Shown: positions 1-7,648 of the stretch, in pieces
Layout: the number at the start of each line of letters is the position of its first letter
Numbering within the stretch: the first letter of the stretch is position 1
Assembly: GCA_016879935.1 (NCBI GenBank)
Contig: JAACJQ010000141.1
Location: 1-38,745, forward strand
Reading direction: 5' to 3'
DNA from: Archangiaceae bacterium
GTDB taxonomy: Bacteria; Myxococcota; Myxococcia; Myxococcales; Myxococcaceae
DNA: 38,745 bases
Made by a program: the position numbers and the translations under genes
The notes under the pieces: model-generated
The model's database searches: none
Told to the model about the DNA's origin: nothing
Seen by the model: the letters and a program-made list of their open reading frames with translations, nothing else

Positions 1-24
1 AAAAACATCAACAATCACGAGCTT

Positions 25-780
25 TTACAGACAGACGCCGACGACATTGAGCAGAGCGCATCGGCCCAGCCCGTTGCAGCAACCGCTGCAGCAATCGGCG
101 TGGTCGCCACACGCTTGCCCGAGCTGAATCGCAGGGCACACGCCGGCGTCGACGCCACCATCTGCACGACCTGCGTCCGAGCCTGCATCGGGGGTGATGA
201 GGCCACCGTCGACCGAGACCGACGGGTCTCGACAGGTCGGAACACTGCCGCCCTGACAGATGAGGCTCGCGCAGCACTGACCTGAGGTGCAGGGAGCGTC
301 TCGCGGCAGACACGCCGAGGTACCACCGGCGCTGCCACCGCCGAACAACCCACCGCCGCCCGCGTTGATGCCGCCCGCGGTGTTGCCGCCACCGAGCACC
401 ACCACGCCTCCCGCGACACCACCGCCCAGAGGGTCGTTTCCTCCAGCACCACCAGCGGGTCCGCCTGCGAGCACGCCGCCACCCGAGGTGCCTGCGCCCG
501 CTGCACCACCGCTCGCGGCGCCACCGCCCGATGCACCTCCACTCGAAGCGCCTCCAGCTGCTCCTCCGGCCGCCGAGCCTCCGCTCGCTGCGCCTCCCGC
601 TGCCGAACCGCCGCCGGGAGCGCCGCCCACCCCACCATCACCGGTGCCGCCATCGACCCATGGGCACAACGAGTCGCAGAGCTCGGCGTAACGCGCGTCG
701 AAGCGGCCACCGCACGTGAAGCCTCCCGCGATGGCAGAGACGAAGAAGAAGCCCGTCACCAGGTGAAGCAATCGCTTCAT
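25..780 (-). CDS. Exported Gly/Ala-rich, Cys-rich protein (hypothetical)
   Basis: 251 residues starting at MKRLLHLVTGFFFVSAIAGG, a clear Sec signal peptide. An upstream in-frame extension exists, but this ATG has an AGGAGG ribosome site about 6 bases before it, so it was chosen. After a short Cys-containing stretch (about 35-40) comes a long low-complexity spacer of Gly, Ala and Ser (about 45-150), then a Cys-rich end with paired motifs such as SGQCCASLIC and DCCSGCCNGLGRC, separated by a DAG-rich linker. The paired Cys spacing resembles small disulfide-knotted domains of myxobacterial secreted proteins. No strict lipobox is visible (GFTC is weak). It lies 10 bases after the gene at 791-1180 and is probably co-transcribed. 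Its function is unknown; a surface or extracellular role is inferred from the signal peptide and cysteines. Confidence 0.8.
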   Translation of the reverse strand: MKRLLHLVTGFFFVSAIAGGFTCGGRFDARYAELCDSLCPWVDGGTGDGGVGGAPGGGSAAGGAASGGSAAGGAAGGASSGGASGGGAASGGAAGAGTSGGGVLAGGPAGGAGGNDPLGGGVAGGVVVLGGGNTAGGINAGGGGLFGGGSAGGTSACLPRDAPCTSGQCCASLICQGGSVPTCRDPSVSVDGGLITPDAGSDAGRADGGVDAGVCPAIQLGQACGDHADCCSGCCNGLGRCALLNVVGVCL

Positions 781-790
781 GGAGCGCCTC

Positions 791-1180
791 CTAGAACCTC
801 GTGCCCATCGAGACGCCCTGGGGCCCGACGGCCAGCCACCAGTCTCGTGTCGTCGGCCCTTCGATGAAGAACCAGAGCGCCGACGCGACCGCCACCGCGC
901 CGCCCACGATGAGCAGCGCCGTTCCGGCGGTGGTCTCGAGCTTTCCGGTGAGGACGAGGGCACGCGCGGTGGCGAGCAGCCGGGCGGCCTCCTCGGCAGA
1001 AGAGGCCTTCGACGGCACCGCGGTGAGCTCCTCGAACCGCTGCTGCGCGACCGCCAGCCGCCAGGCGCCGACGCCCATCACGACCAACCCCGCGACGCCG
1101 AACCCGATGGGCTCGACGTTGAGCCGCTGCGGCGCCGAGGAGGCCAGCACCACTGACAGACAGGCCGCTGACCAGCTCAT
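791..1180 (-). CDS. Small membrane protein, hypothetical
   Basis: 129 residues. Two hydrophobic segments are visible, at about 25-44 (GFGVAGLVVMGVGAWRLAV) and about 82-106 (AGTALLIVGGAVAVASALWF), separated by an Ala/Glu-rich helix that may form a short coiled coil. The extreme N-terminus is also weakly hydrophobic. The C-terminus (WWLAVGPQGVSMGTRF) looks like a short beta strand ending in an aromatic residue. I do not recognise the family. Its stop codon overlaps the ribosome site of the next gene (start at 780), which suggests translational coupling; the TerB-like gene lies 54 bases upstream. The function is unknown. Confidence 0.7.
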   Translation of the reverse strand: MSWSAACLSVVLASSAPQRLNVEPIGFGVAGLVVMGVGAWRLAVAQQRFEELTAVPSKASSAEEAARLLATARALVLTGKLETTAGTALLIVGGAVAVASALWFFIEGPTTRDWWLAVGPQGVSMGTRF

Positions 1181-1234
1181 GCCGACGATGCTACCGCATC
1201 TGCCAGCGCGACGACCCGGGCGAGCTTGCGAACG

Positions 1235-1804
1235 TCAGCCCTTGAACGCGGCTTCGAGCTTCTCGAGCACCTTCTTCTCGGCGCCCGACACGGCGAAGCC
1301 GGCTCCGAGCAGGCCACCCGAGGCCTCGGCGACGAGGCGCGCGCGACCGAGCACTTCGTTCTTCAGCAGCTCGCGGTCTTCGACCTTCATCTTCTTCACC
1401 AGCTCGGAGACGTAGTCGGCCCAGAGCCCGTGCCACGACAGCTCGGGCTTGGCGTCGAGCCACTGCACGAGCAGCAGCGCGGCCTCGGAGCCCTTCGCGA
1501 TGCCGACGTTCTCGGCCTGCTGCAGCACGATGCGGCGCTCCTTGTCGTCGACCTTGCCGTCGGCCCAGGCCACCTCGACGAGGGGGAACATCGACATCAC
1601 CATCACCGCCGCACCGCCCAGCTTGAGCGACGCCAGCGCGTCGAGCACCGCCGGGTTCACGATGCCGGTGAGCCGGGTGATTTCTTCCCTGGTGGCGGCG
1701 CGCGCCTGTTGGTCCTTCAGCTTCTGAAGGGCGGCTTCGTTCTGCTGCTTGAAGAACTGATCCTCGAGGGCTTTGCGGCGATCGTCGAAGGCGTCTGCAG
1801 ACAT
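1235..1804 (-). CDS. TerB-like domain protein
   Basis: 189 residues. The N-terminal 50 are charged and helical (FDDRRKALEDQFFKQQNEA), likely a coiled coil. The rest is an all-helical TerB-type domain: an acidic metal-site motif VAWADGKVDDKERRIV at about 95-110 corresponds to the DGxxxxxE signature of TerB/DjlA-N domains. TerB-like domains are associated with membrane-linked stress and metal responses, but the biochemical role is not settled. An AGGAG ribosome site lies about 9 bases before the ATG. A second, shorter TerB-like protein is encoded at 10327-10656. The setting, downstream of a cyclase/receiver gene and a degenerate AAA+ gene, suggests a signalling or envelope-stress role (inference). 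Confidence 0.8.
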   Translation of the reverse strand: MSADAFDDRRKALEDQFFKQQNEAALQKLKDQQARAATREEITRLTGIVNPAVLDALASLKLGGAAVMVMSMFPLVEVAWADGKVDDKERRIVLQQAENVGIAKGSEAALLLVQWLDAKPELSWHGLWADYVSELVKKMKVEDRELLKNEVLGRARLVAEASGGLLGAGFAVSGAEKKVLEKLEAAFKG

Positions 1805-1862
1805 GTGGTGAGGCTCCTGTGCGTCCCTCTTTTCCAGAGGGAGCGTGGTGATTCAAGGCTCG

Positions 1863-2249
1863 TCAACGGCCCTTCTTCCTCACGTCGATGGTGGCCGTCC
1901 GGAGCCAGTAGCGAAGATCATCGGTGAGGCCACCCTTTTCGACGGCGGTCTCGACGCTGGTGGCCAGGCCGAGCGCGAAGCGGGGGCGCTCCTCCTGCTC
2001 GCGCAGCACCCGCACGAGCTCGCGCTGGGTCGCCGCCGGCACTGCCGTCACGTCGGGCACGTAGACGATGCCGCGCGGGCTCTTGAGGGCCCGGGTCACC
2101 TGCGCGGCCTCTTTCGCTTCGATGAAGGGCTCTCCGGGCGCCGACTGGGCCGCCGCCACGGCGAACGCGCGCCGGTCGGCCTCGCCGCCACCGAACAGCA
2201 GCATCGACGCCCGGTTCTTCTTCAGCTGCTCTGCCGTGTACGTCGTCAC
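1863..2249 (-). CDS. Degenerate mini sigma-54-activator-like (AAA+) protein
   Basis: 128 residues from a GTG start with GGAGG 5 bases upstream; a longer in-frame version would overlap the preceding gene. The sequence follows the AAA+ core of NtrC-type sigma-54 activators, shortened and without its catalytic motifs. MLLFGGGEADRR sits where GESGTGKE (Walker A) is expected. GIVYVPDVTAVPAATQREL parallels the Walker B stretch GTLFLDEIGELP but lacks the Asp-Glu pair. LVRVLREQEERPRF parallels LLRVLQEREF, and GLTDDLRYWLR parallels FREDLYYRL. No GAFTGA loop, helix-turn-helix or receiver is present. It should not hydrolyse ATP. It lies 16 bases after the receiver-cyclase gene. It may be a structural or decoy relic that binds a partner; this is inference. 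Confidence in the gene is high, in the family moderate. Confidence 0.7.
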   Translation of the reverse strand: MTTYTAEQLKKNRASMLLFGGGEADRRAFAVAAAQSAPGEPFIEAKEAAQVTRALKSPRGIVYVPDVTAVPAATQRELVRVLREQEERPRFALGLATSVETAVEKGGLTDDLRYWLRTATIDVRKKGR

Positions 2250-2265
2250 GCAGACCTCCGCCTTT

Positions 2266-3747
2266 CTAGAAACGTCGTGAGGCTTCGAGCGATTCGTTGA
2301 GCGCACCCGTCACCTTGAACAACGGCACGGGCGCGGTGCGGCCCTTCACGCGCACGGGGGCCAGCTCTTCGAGCGGGCCGAAGCGGCGCAACACCTCGGC
2401 CGTGCCGCCGCCCACGAGAATCTCTCCCGGGCCGGCGAGCGCGCACAGGCGGGAGGCGACGTTCACGGTGTCGCCGATGCAGGTGTACTCGGTGCGCCGC
2501 GTGGAGCCGATGCTCCCGGCGATGACGGGGCCGGTGTTGAGGCCGAGCCCCAGCTCGAGGCGCTCGGCGGCGGGCCGGCCAGCGTTGCGCTCGCGCACCT
2601 CGGCCATCATCTGCAGCGCCGCCGAGACCGAGGCCTGCACGTCGTCGTCGTGGCGAACCGGCGCACCCCACACGGCCATCAGCCCGTCGCCGAGGAACTT
2701 GTCGAGCGTGCCGCCCCAGGCCAACACCACGTCGGCGAGCCGGCCCAGCACGTCGTTGAGGCGCGCCATCACCTCTTCGGGTGGCTGCGTCTCGGCGAAG
2801 CCGGTGAAGTTGCGAATGTCGGCGAAGAGCACCGTCACCACACGCTTCTCTCCGGTGAGGGCGATGTCGCCGCCGCGCAGCACCTCTTCGACGACGGCGT
2901 CAGAGGTGTACCGGGCGAAGAGCCGGCGAATGCGCTCGGTCTGCGAGGTGCGGCGCAGCACCGACTCGATGCGCGCGGCGAGCTCGTCCATCGAGGCGCC
3001 CTTGTGCACGTAGTCGTCGGCGCCGGCCTTCAAGAGGCCCACGCGTTGGGCGTCGCCGTCGTTGGCGGTGAGAATGAGCACGGGCAGCTCGCGCCGCGGG
3101 CCGCTCTTGATGCGCCGGCACAGCTCGGCCCCGTCGATGCCAGGCATGTCGAGGTCGGTGAGCACGAGGTCGGGCTTCACGACGTCGAGCTGCTCGAGCG
3201 CCAGGAACGGGTCGTTGAACGGGGCGACCTCGTAGCCGTGGTTGGTGAGCCCGTCTTGCACGAGGGAGCAGGCGAGCTCGCTGTCGTCGACCACCAGCAC
3301 GCGGCGGCCCGTGGGTGCGGCCTGGACGCCGGACGTCGTCTTGCGTGGCGGCTCGGGCGCGGCGCTCATGCGCTGCTGCAGGCCCAGCGCCTCGTACACC
3401 TGCTGGTGCGTGCAGGCGCCGAGCTCGATGAGCAGCTCGCCCAGCCTGCGACCATCACGGCGCTGCTTCTCGAGGCCCAGCTCGAGCGCGTCGGGCGAGA
3501 GGTACTGCAGGCCGACGAGAATCTCGCCCAGGGGCGGGCGGTCGAGCACCACGGTGTCTCCCCGCGAGATGGCGAGCGCGAGCGCGCGCTGCAGCTGGGG
3601 CCGCGTGAGGTAGCCGAGCGAGAGGAGCGCTTCTCCGACCCGCGCGCCGGTGAGCGGCTGCAGCGCGAGCGCCTCGGCCACCTGCCCGTCGGTGACGAGG
3701 CCGAGCTCGATCAGCAGGTCGCCGAAGCGTCGAGTGGGTTCAGTCAT
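2266..3747 (-). CDS. MshEN-like/receiver/class III nucleotide cyclase
   Basis: 493 residues. Residues 1-125 hold four tandem helical motifs of the GspE-N/MshEN type ([44 protein letters not shown]), each followed by a helix with an L-x2-AL-x2-Q flavour. A receiver domain follows (about 148-265) with acidic pair D154/D155, phosphoacceptor D198 and K249. A class III adenylate/guanylate cyclase domain (about 300-480) has metal-binding D310 (LFADIRNF) and D354 (FLGDG), purine-contacting K350 and the N429/R433 transition-state pair in [10 protein letters not shown]. All catalytic positions appear intact, so it should make cAMP or cGMP under phosphorelay control. MshEN domains in other proteins bind c-di-GMP; whether these do is unknown. 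No membrane segment is seen, so it is cytoplasmic. The start is an ATG with a weak ribosome site. Confidence 0.9.
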   Translation of the reverse strand: MTEPTRRFGDLLIELGLVTDGQVAEALALQPLTGARVGEALLSLGYLTRPQLQRALALAISRGDTVVLDRPPLGEILVGLQYLSPDALELGLEKQRRDGRRLGELLIELGACTHQQVYEALGLQQRMSAAPEPPRKTTSGVQAAPTGRRVLVVDDSELACSLVQDGLTNHGYEVAPFNDPFLALEQLDVVKPDLVLTDLDMPGIDGAELCRRIKSGPRRELPVLILTANDGDAQRVGLLKAGADDYVHKGASMDELAARIESVLRRTSQTERIRRLFARYTSDAVVEEVLRGGDIALTGEKRVVTVLFADIRNFTGFAETQPPEEVMARLNDVLGRLADVVLAWGGTLDKFLGDGLMAVWGAPVRHDDDVQASVSAALQMMAEVRERNAGRPAAERLELGLGLNTGPVIAGSIGSTRRTEYTCIGDTVNVASRLCALAGPGEILVGGGTAEVLRRFGPLEELAPVRVKGRTAPVPLFKVTGALNESLEASRRF

Positions 3748-3803
3748 CGCGGGGCCCTGCGAATGCTACACCGCCCGATGGCCGCCGCCCCTTCTGAATC
3801 GGC

Positions 3804-4910
3804 TCAATGCCCCCCGACGCGGAGCAGCGCCATGAGGATCTCGAGGAGGATGAGCACCACCACCATCACCTCGAGGGTGAGCGACCGATCGTGGTCCACT
3901 TCACCCTTGAGCAGGCCGTACGTCTGCAGCAGCAGCTTGTGTTTGCGCGAGACCTGCTCGCTCCACTGCTTGACGCGCAGCTGCAGCACGGCGCTCTCGT
4001 AGACGCGGGCGAGGTAGACGTCGCCGACGATCTTCAGGGCGTTCTCGACCCGCTCCATGAACTCCGAGAGCTCGATGACGGTCTGCATCAGCTCGCGCAG
4101 CACCTGCCGGTAGGGGCTGTACAGAATCGAGCCCTTCTTCATGTCGATGCCGTCGTAGACGCGGGTGAGCTCACCATCGAGCACCGCGTCGAAGTAGCGC
4201 AGCTCGAGCAGCTGGGCGTTGGCGATCTCGAGCAGGTCGACGATGTCTTCGCTGCCCGACGGCTCGTAGAGGAACGCGGCGTTCCACTCCATGAGGGCCA
4301 GGTCTTCGTTGGTGTAGCTGTGGTGGTGCTCGAGCACCTCGCGCACCTCTCGCGGCGAGAGCGCGGCCACGTCGACCTCACCGAGAATCAGCTTCGCCAG
4401 CGCGGGCTCGGCGAGCACCTCGTCGGCCTTCGGCTTGCCGTCGAAGCTGCGCACGAAGAGCACCGTGTATTCCTCGATCTGGTCCCACAGGTGCGGCTTG
4501 TCGAAGGCGGGCTCGAGCTGGGTGCGAAGGCGCGTCAGCTCGTCGCGGGCGAGGGTCTCGATGGCCTTGGAGTCGTACAGCTCGTCGGCGAAGGGCGTCA
4601 CCTCTTCGAGCGTCTGGCCGGGCTCGATGGGCACGCGCACGACGACGGCGAGGCAGCCGTGGTCGAAGAGGCGCACGCCGAACTGCACCTCACGAATGCG
4701 GCCCAGCACGTCGAGCTGCCGGGTGCCGAGGTCGGCGGCGAGCGGCGCGTTCGAGAGCTGAATGTACGCGCTGCCTGCGCGCGAGAAGCCGACGCGGCGA
4801 ACGCCCGAGCCCGCGGTCGAGAGCAGCGCGCGGCACTTCTCGAGGTCGATGGAGTCGGCCACGTCGAAGAAGCGGTAACAGAGGGCTGAGGCGTCGGTGA
4901 GGCGCAGCAC
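3804..4910 (-). CDS. DUF155/RMND1-like protein with C-terminal membrane anchor
   Basis: 368 residues from a GTG, with GAGGGAG about 12 bases upstream. The N-terminal two thirds are mixed alpha/beta. The C-terminal part has long helices (RVENALKIVGDVYLARVYE, QVSRKHKLLLQTYGLLKGEV) followed by DHDRSLTLEVMVVVLILLEI, a membrane segment near the C-terminus. This arrangement matches the DUF155 family (yeast Rmd1/Sif, human RMND1), whose members end in a helical region and a LEwiVIxLIxxEI-like segment. The molecular role of the bacterial members is not established. It starts 18 bases after the DTW gene and lies 56 bases before the cyclase gene, so co-transcription is likely. Family assignment rests mainly on the C-terminal third. 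Confidence 0.65.
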   Translation of the reverse strand: MLRLTDASALCYRFFDVADSIDLEKCRALLSTAGSGVRRVGFSRAGSAYIQLSNAPLAADLGTRQLDVLGRIREVQFGVRLFDHGCLAVVVRVPIEPGQTLEEVTPFADELYDSKAIETLARDELTRLRTQLEPAFDKPHLWDQIEEYTVLFVRSFDGKPKADEVLAEPALAKLILGEVDVAALSPREVREVLEHHHSYTNEDLALMEWNAAFLYEPSGSEDIVDLLEIANAQLLELRYFDAVLDGELTRVYDGIDMKKGSILYSPYRQVLRELMQTVIELSEFMERVENALKIVGDVYLARVYESAVLQLRVKQWSEQVSRKHKLLLQTYGLLKGEVDHDRSLTLEVMVVVLILLEILMALLRVGGH

Positions 4911-4928
4911 GGAGCTGGTTGTACTCCC

Positions 4929-5558
4929 TCACGGCTCCATCGGCCGCCACTTCGTCTTCTCGAAGGCCTCGAGCTTCTGCTCCCAGACGCCGCGGGCCTT
5001 GAGCACGCGCTCGACGAAGTCGGCGTGCAGCTTCAGCAGCGGCTCCATCACGGTGGGCCCTTCGAGCAGGCCGAGCGCTTCGGCGACGGCCTCGAGCGTC
5101 GAGCGGCCCTCTTCGAACGAGGTGTCACGCAACCGGAGGATATTCGCAGGCGGCGCATCGAGCTGCACACGGGGCAGGCCGTGCAGCTTCGGGAGCTTGG
5201 TGAACATGCGCCGCGTCTGCCGCCAGGTGCCGTCGATGACGACGAGCGTCTCGGGTGGCGTGGTGGGCCAGGGCGCGGGCGTCTCGGAGGGGAACAACAC
5301 CACCGCGTTCTCGAGCGAGGGCAGCTTCTCGTTCACGCCGGCCGGGTCGTCGTCGAAGTCGACCACCGTCATGTTCGGCAGCGCCAGCGCCGCGGCGCGC
5401 ACGGTGCCGGTCGACTTCCACGACTCGCGCTCGTGACGAATCATCAGAATCTTCGTCTTCGTGGCCACGGTGGGCACGTGCGGGCACACGCAGAACTCGA
5501 ACCGAATCCAGCAGCGGGGGCATCGGCCGGGCAGGTCGCTCGACGTGCGGGAGCGCAT
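4929..5558 (-). CDS. DTW-domain tRNA-uridine aminocarboxypropyltransferase-like protein
   Basis: 209 residues. A zinc-ribbon-like cluster lies at the N-terminus (C13-x2-C16-x6-C23-x-C25), followed by the DTW domain with its signature IDGTWRQTRRM (D109, T111, W112). The DTW family includes E. coli TapT (YfiP) and human DTWD1/2, which use S-adenosylmethionine to place the 3-amino-3-carboxypropyl group on tRNA uridines; activity here is inferred from the family. The length is typical of bacterial members. A much longer in-frame reading extends upstream antisense to dapD but is coincidental: the Met at 5558 begins just before the Cys cluster. It is divergent from dapD, with a 72-base shared promoter region. 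Confidence 0.88.
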   Translation of the reverse strand: MRSRTSSDLPGRCPRCWIRFEFCVCPHVPTVATKTKILMIRHERESWKSTGTVRAAALALPNMTVVDFDDDPAGVNEKLPSLENAVVLFPSETPAPWPTTPPETLVVIDGTWRQTRRMFTKLPKLHGLPRVQLDAPPANILRLRDTSFEEGRSTLEAVAEALGLLEGPTVMEPLLKLHADFVERVLKARGVWEQKLEAFEKTKWRPMEP

Positions 5559-5630
5559 GACGCGCCACCTACACCACAACGCGGCGACGATTGCTGCCGA
5601 ACGCGCACGCCCAGGGAGTAGAAGCGGGCC

Positions 5631-6452
5631 ATGAACCTCGACGACCTCAAGGCGCGCGTGAGCGCGGCGTTCGCAGAGCGCGAGAAGCTCAAAGAGCCGT
5701 TCTACGCGATGGCCGTGAAAGAGACGGTGGCGCTGCTCGCCCGCGGCGTGATTCGCGTGGCCCAGAAGGGCGCGAACGGCTGGGAGGTCAACGCGTGGGT
5801 GAAGGAGGCGATTCTCTGCTTCTTCGCCATCAGCGAGATGAAGACGATGGAGCTGCCGCCCTTCGAGTTCCACGACAAGATTCCCCTGAAGAAGCACCTC
5901 GCCGACGCGGGCGTGCGCGTGGTGCCTCCGGGCGTGGCGCGCTACGGCGCGTTCCTCGAGCGGGGCGTGGTGGTGAGGCCCGGCTACGTGAACATCGGCG
6001 CGTGGGTCGGCGCTGGCACCATGGTCGACACCTGGGCGACCGTCGGCAGCTGCGCGCAGATTGGTCGCAACGTGCACCTCTCGGGCGGCGTCGGCATTGG
6101 CGGCGTGCTCGAGCCCTCGACCGCGACGCCCGTCATCATCGAAGACGGCGCCTTCATCGGCAGCCGGGCCGTCATCGTCGAAGGGGTGCAGGTCGGCGAA
6201 GAGGCGGTCATCGGCGCGAACGTGGTGCTCACCGCGTCGACGCACATCATCGACGTCACGGGTGCGCAGGAGGTCGTGCACAAGGGCCGCGTGCCGCCGC
6301 GCAGCGTGGTGATTCCCGGCTCGCGGGCCAAGAAGTTCCCCGCGGGTGAGTACCAGGTGCCGTGCGCGCTCATCATCGGGCAGCGCTCGGCGACGACCGA
6401 CTCGAAGACCTCGCTCAACCAGGTGCTGCGCGACTTCGCCGTGCCGGTGTGA
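5631..6452 (+). CDS. dapD: 2,3,4,5-tetrahydropyridine-2,6-dicarboxylate N-succinyltransferase
   Basis: 273 residues, the usual DapD length. The enzyme transfers succinyl from succinyl-CoA to tetrahydrodipicolinate in the succinylase branch of diaminopimelate/lysine synthesis. The N-terminal helical domain (about 1-100) contains GWEVNAWVKEAILCFF. The left-handed beta-helix follows, with hexapeptide repeats from about residue 100 to 240 (GAFLERGVVVRPGYVNIGAW, GTMVDTWATVGSCAQIG). The stretch VPPRSVVIPGSRAKKFPAG near the end is typical of DapD and lines the CoA site. A GGGAG ribosome site precedes the ATG. Its stop overlaps the dapE start (TGATG), so the two are translationally coupled. Confidence 0.97.
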   Translation: MNLDDLKARVSAAFAEREKLKEPFYAMAVKETVALLARGVIRVAQKGANGWEVNAWVKEAILCFFAISEMKTMELPPFEFHDKIPLKKHLADAGVRVVPPGVARYGAFLERGVVVRPGYVNIGAWVGAGTMVDTWATVGSCAQIGRNVHLSGGVGIGGVLEPSTATPVIIEDGAFIGSRAVIVEGVQVGEEAVIGANVVLTASTHIIDVTGAQEVVHKGRVPPRSVVIPGSRAKKFPAGEYQVPCALIIGQRSATTDSKTSLNQVLRDFAVPV

Positions 6453-7519
6453 TGCTCGCCCGCTCACTCGCAGAACGCGCGCTGGCGCTGATTCGAATTC
6501 CGTCGGTCATCGGGCACGAGCAGGCGCTCGCGAACGTGGTCGAGGCGTGGGCGCTCGAGCGTTTCGAGCGCGCCGACGTGGTGCGCGTGTCGAACTCACT
6601 CGCGGCGGGAAAGCGGAGCGACCCTCGGCCCGCGCTCTGTCTCGTCGGTCACCTCGACACCGTGCCCGAGAACCCCGACGGCACCGAGCCGCGCATCGAG
6701 GGCGACCGCCTCATCGGCCTGGGCGCCTCGGACATGAAGGGCTCGCTCGCCGTGATGATGGCGCTCGCCGACGCGCTGCCGCTCGACACCCTGCCCTTCA
6801 ATCTGCGCCTCGTCTTCTACGAGCGCGAAGAGGGCCCGTTCCTCGAGTCGGGGCTGGGGCCACTCTTCCAGGCCGCGCCCGAGCTCAAGCAGGCCGCCTT
6901 CACCATCGCCATGGAGCCCACCGACGGCGCCGTGCAGGTCGGCTGCGTCGGCTCACTGCACGCGAAGCTCTCGTTCCTGGGCAAAGCGGCGCACTCGGCG
7001 AGGCCGTGGCAGGGCACCAACGCGATTCATGCTGCGGCGGGTGTGTTGACCGACCTCGCGGCCCGGGAGCGTCGGGAGGTCGTCGTCTCTGGCCACACCT
7101 TCTTCGAGGTGATGAGCGCGACGCTGGCGAAGGGTGGCCGGGCGCGCAACGTGGTGCCCGACGCCTTCGAGGTGAACGTCAACTACCGCTTCGCGCCGGG
7201 TAAGCGCGTCGACACCGCGAAAGAAGACGTGCTCGCGCTGGTGAACGGCCGGTGCGCGGTCGAGTTCACCGACCTGGCTCCGTCGGGCGGCGTCTGCGCG
7301 GGCAACCCGCACTTCGAGAAGCTGGTGCTCCTCACGGGCCGGCCCGCCGAAGCCAAGCAGGCGTGGACCGATGTCGCCCGCCTCTCGGAGTGGGGGCTCG
7401 ATGCGGTGAACTACGGCCCTGGCGAGACGGCGCAGGCGCACCAGAAGGGTGAGAGCGCGTCGGTCGCAGCGCTCGGCCACGCCTACGTCGCGCTCACGAA
7501 GCTGCTCACCGGCACCTGA
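6452..7519 (+). CDS. dapE: Succinyl-diaminopimelate desuccinylase
   Basis: 355 residues, an M20 metallopeptidase-fold enzyme that removes succinate from N-succinyl-LL-diaminopimelate. The di-zinc site can be followed: H67 and D69 in VGHLDTV, D94 in GASDMKGSLA, catalytic E126 with E127 in EREEGPF, a metal ligand E155 in AMEPTDGAVQVGC, and H330 near the end in GETAQAHQKGES. The lid/dimerisation domain starts at GSLHAKLSFLGKAAHSARP. The ATG shares a base with the dapD stop, which supports this start over an earlier in-frame one. With dapD it forms a two-gene operon. A strong inverted repeat begins 58 bases after its stop. Confidence 0.95.
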   Translation: MLARSLAERALALIRIPSVIGHEQALANVVEAWALERFERADVVRVSNSLAAGKRSDPRPALCLVGHLDTVPENPDGTEPRIEGDRLIGLGASDMKGSLAVMMALADALPLDTLPFNLRLVFYEREEGPFLESGLGPLFQAAPELKQAAFTIAMEPTDGAVQVGCVGSLHAKLSFLGKAAHSARPWQGTNAIHAAAGVLTDLAARERREVVVSGHTFFEVMSATLAKGGRARNVVPDAFEVNVNYRFAPGKRVDTAKEDVLALVNGRCAVEFTDLAPSGGVCAGNPHFEKLVLLTGRPAEAKQAWTDVARLSEWGLDAVNYGPGETAQAHQKGESASVAALGHAYVALTKLLTGT

Positions 7520-7577
7520 GCCGTCGCAGCGCCGGGTTGTCGGCTCCAGCCTTCACCTGACGCCTCGACCCGACAAT

Positions 7578-7629
7578 CGAGTGGCAGAAAAACCGCGCCC
7601 GCCGCGGAGCGGTTGCCGCTGGCCACTCG
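7578..7629 (+). other. Two-tier inverted repeat between dapE and the lipase-like gene
   Basis: The outer arms CGAGTGGC (7578-7585) and GCCACTCG (7622-7629) are perfect complements. Nested inside are AACCGC (7591-7596) and GCGGTT (7609-7614), also perfect, around a GC-rich loop that contains CCGCGG. It ends 19 bases before the ATG of the next gene, just ahead of its GGAG ribosome site. No T-run follows, so it is not a classical intrinsic terminator. It could be a factor-assisted terminator for dapE, a 5' leader structure for the lipoprotein gene, or a dyad operator. Confidence 0.5.
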
Positions 7630-7648
7630 TTTGCTGGAGTGGGGCACC

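Noticed and set aside
287-691. Pro-rich 134-codon plus-strand frame
   Set aside because: It is the reverse complement of the Gly-rich spacer of the exported protein on the minus strand.
5559-6467. Upstream part of the long minus-strand frame that contains the DTW gene
   Set aside because: It is antisense to dapD, has no domain, and the DTW protein has a natural start just before its Cys cluster.
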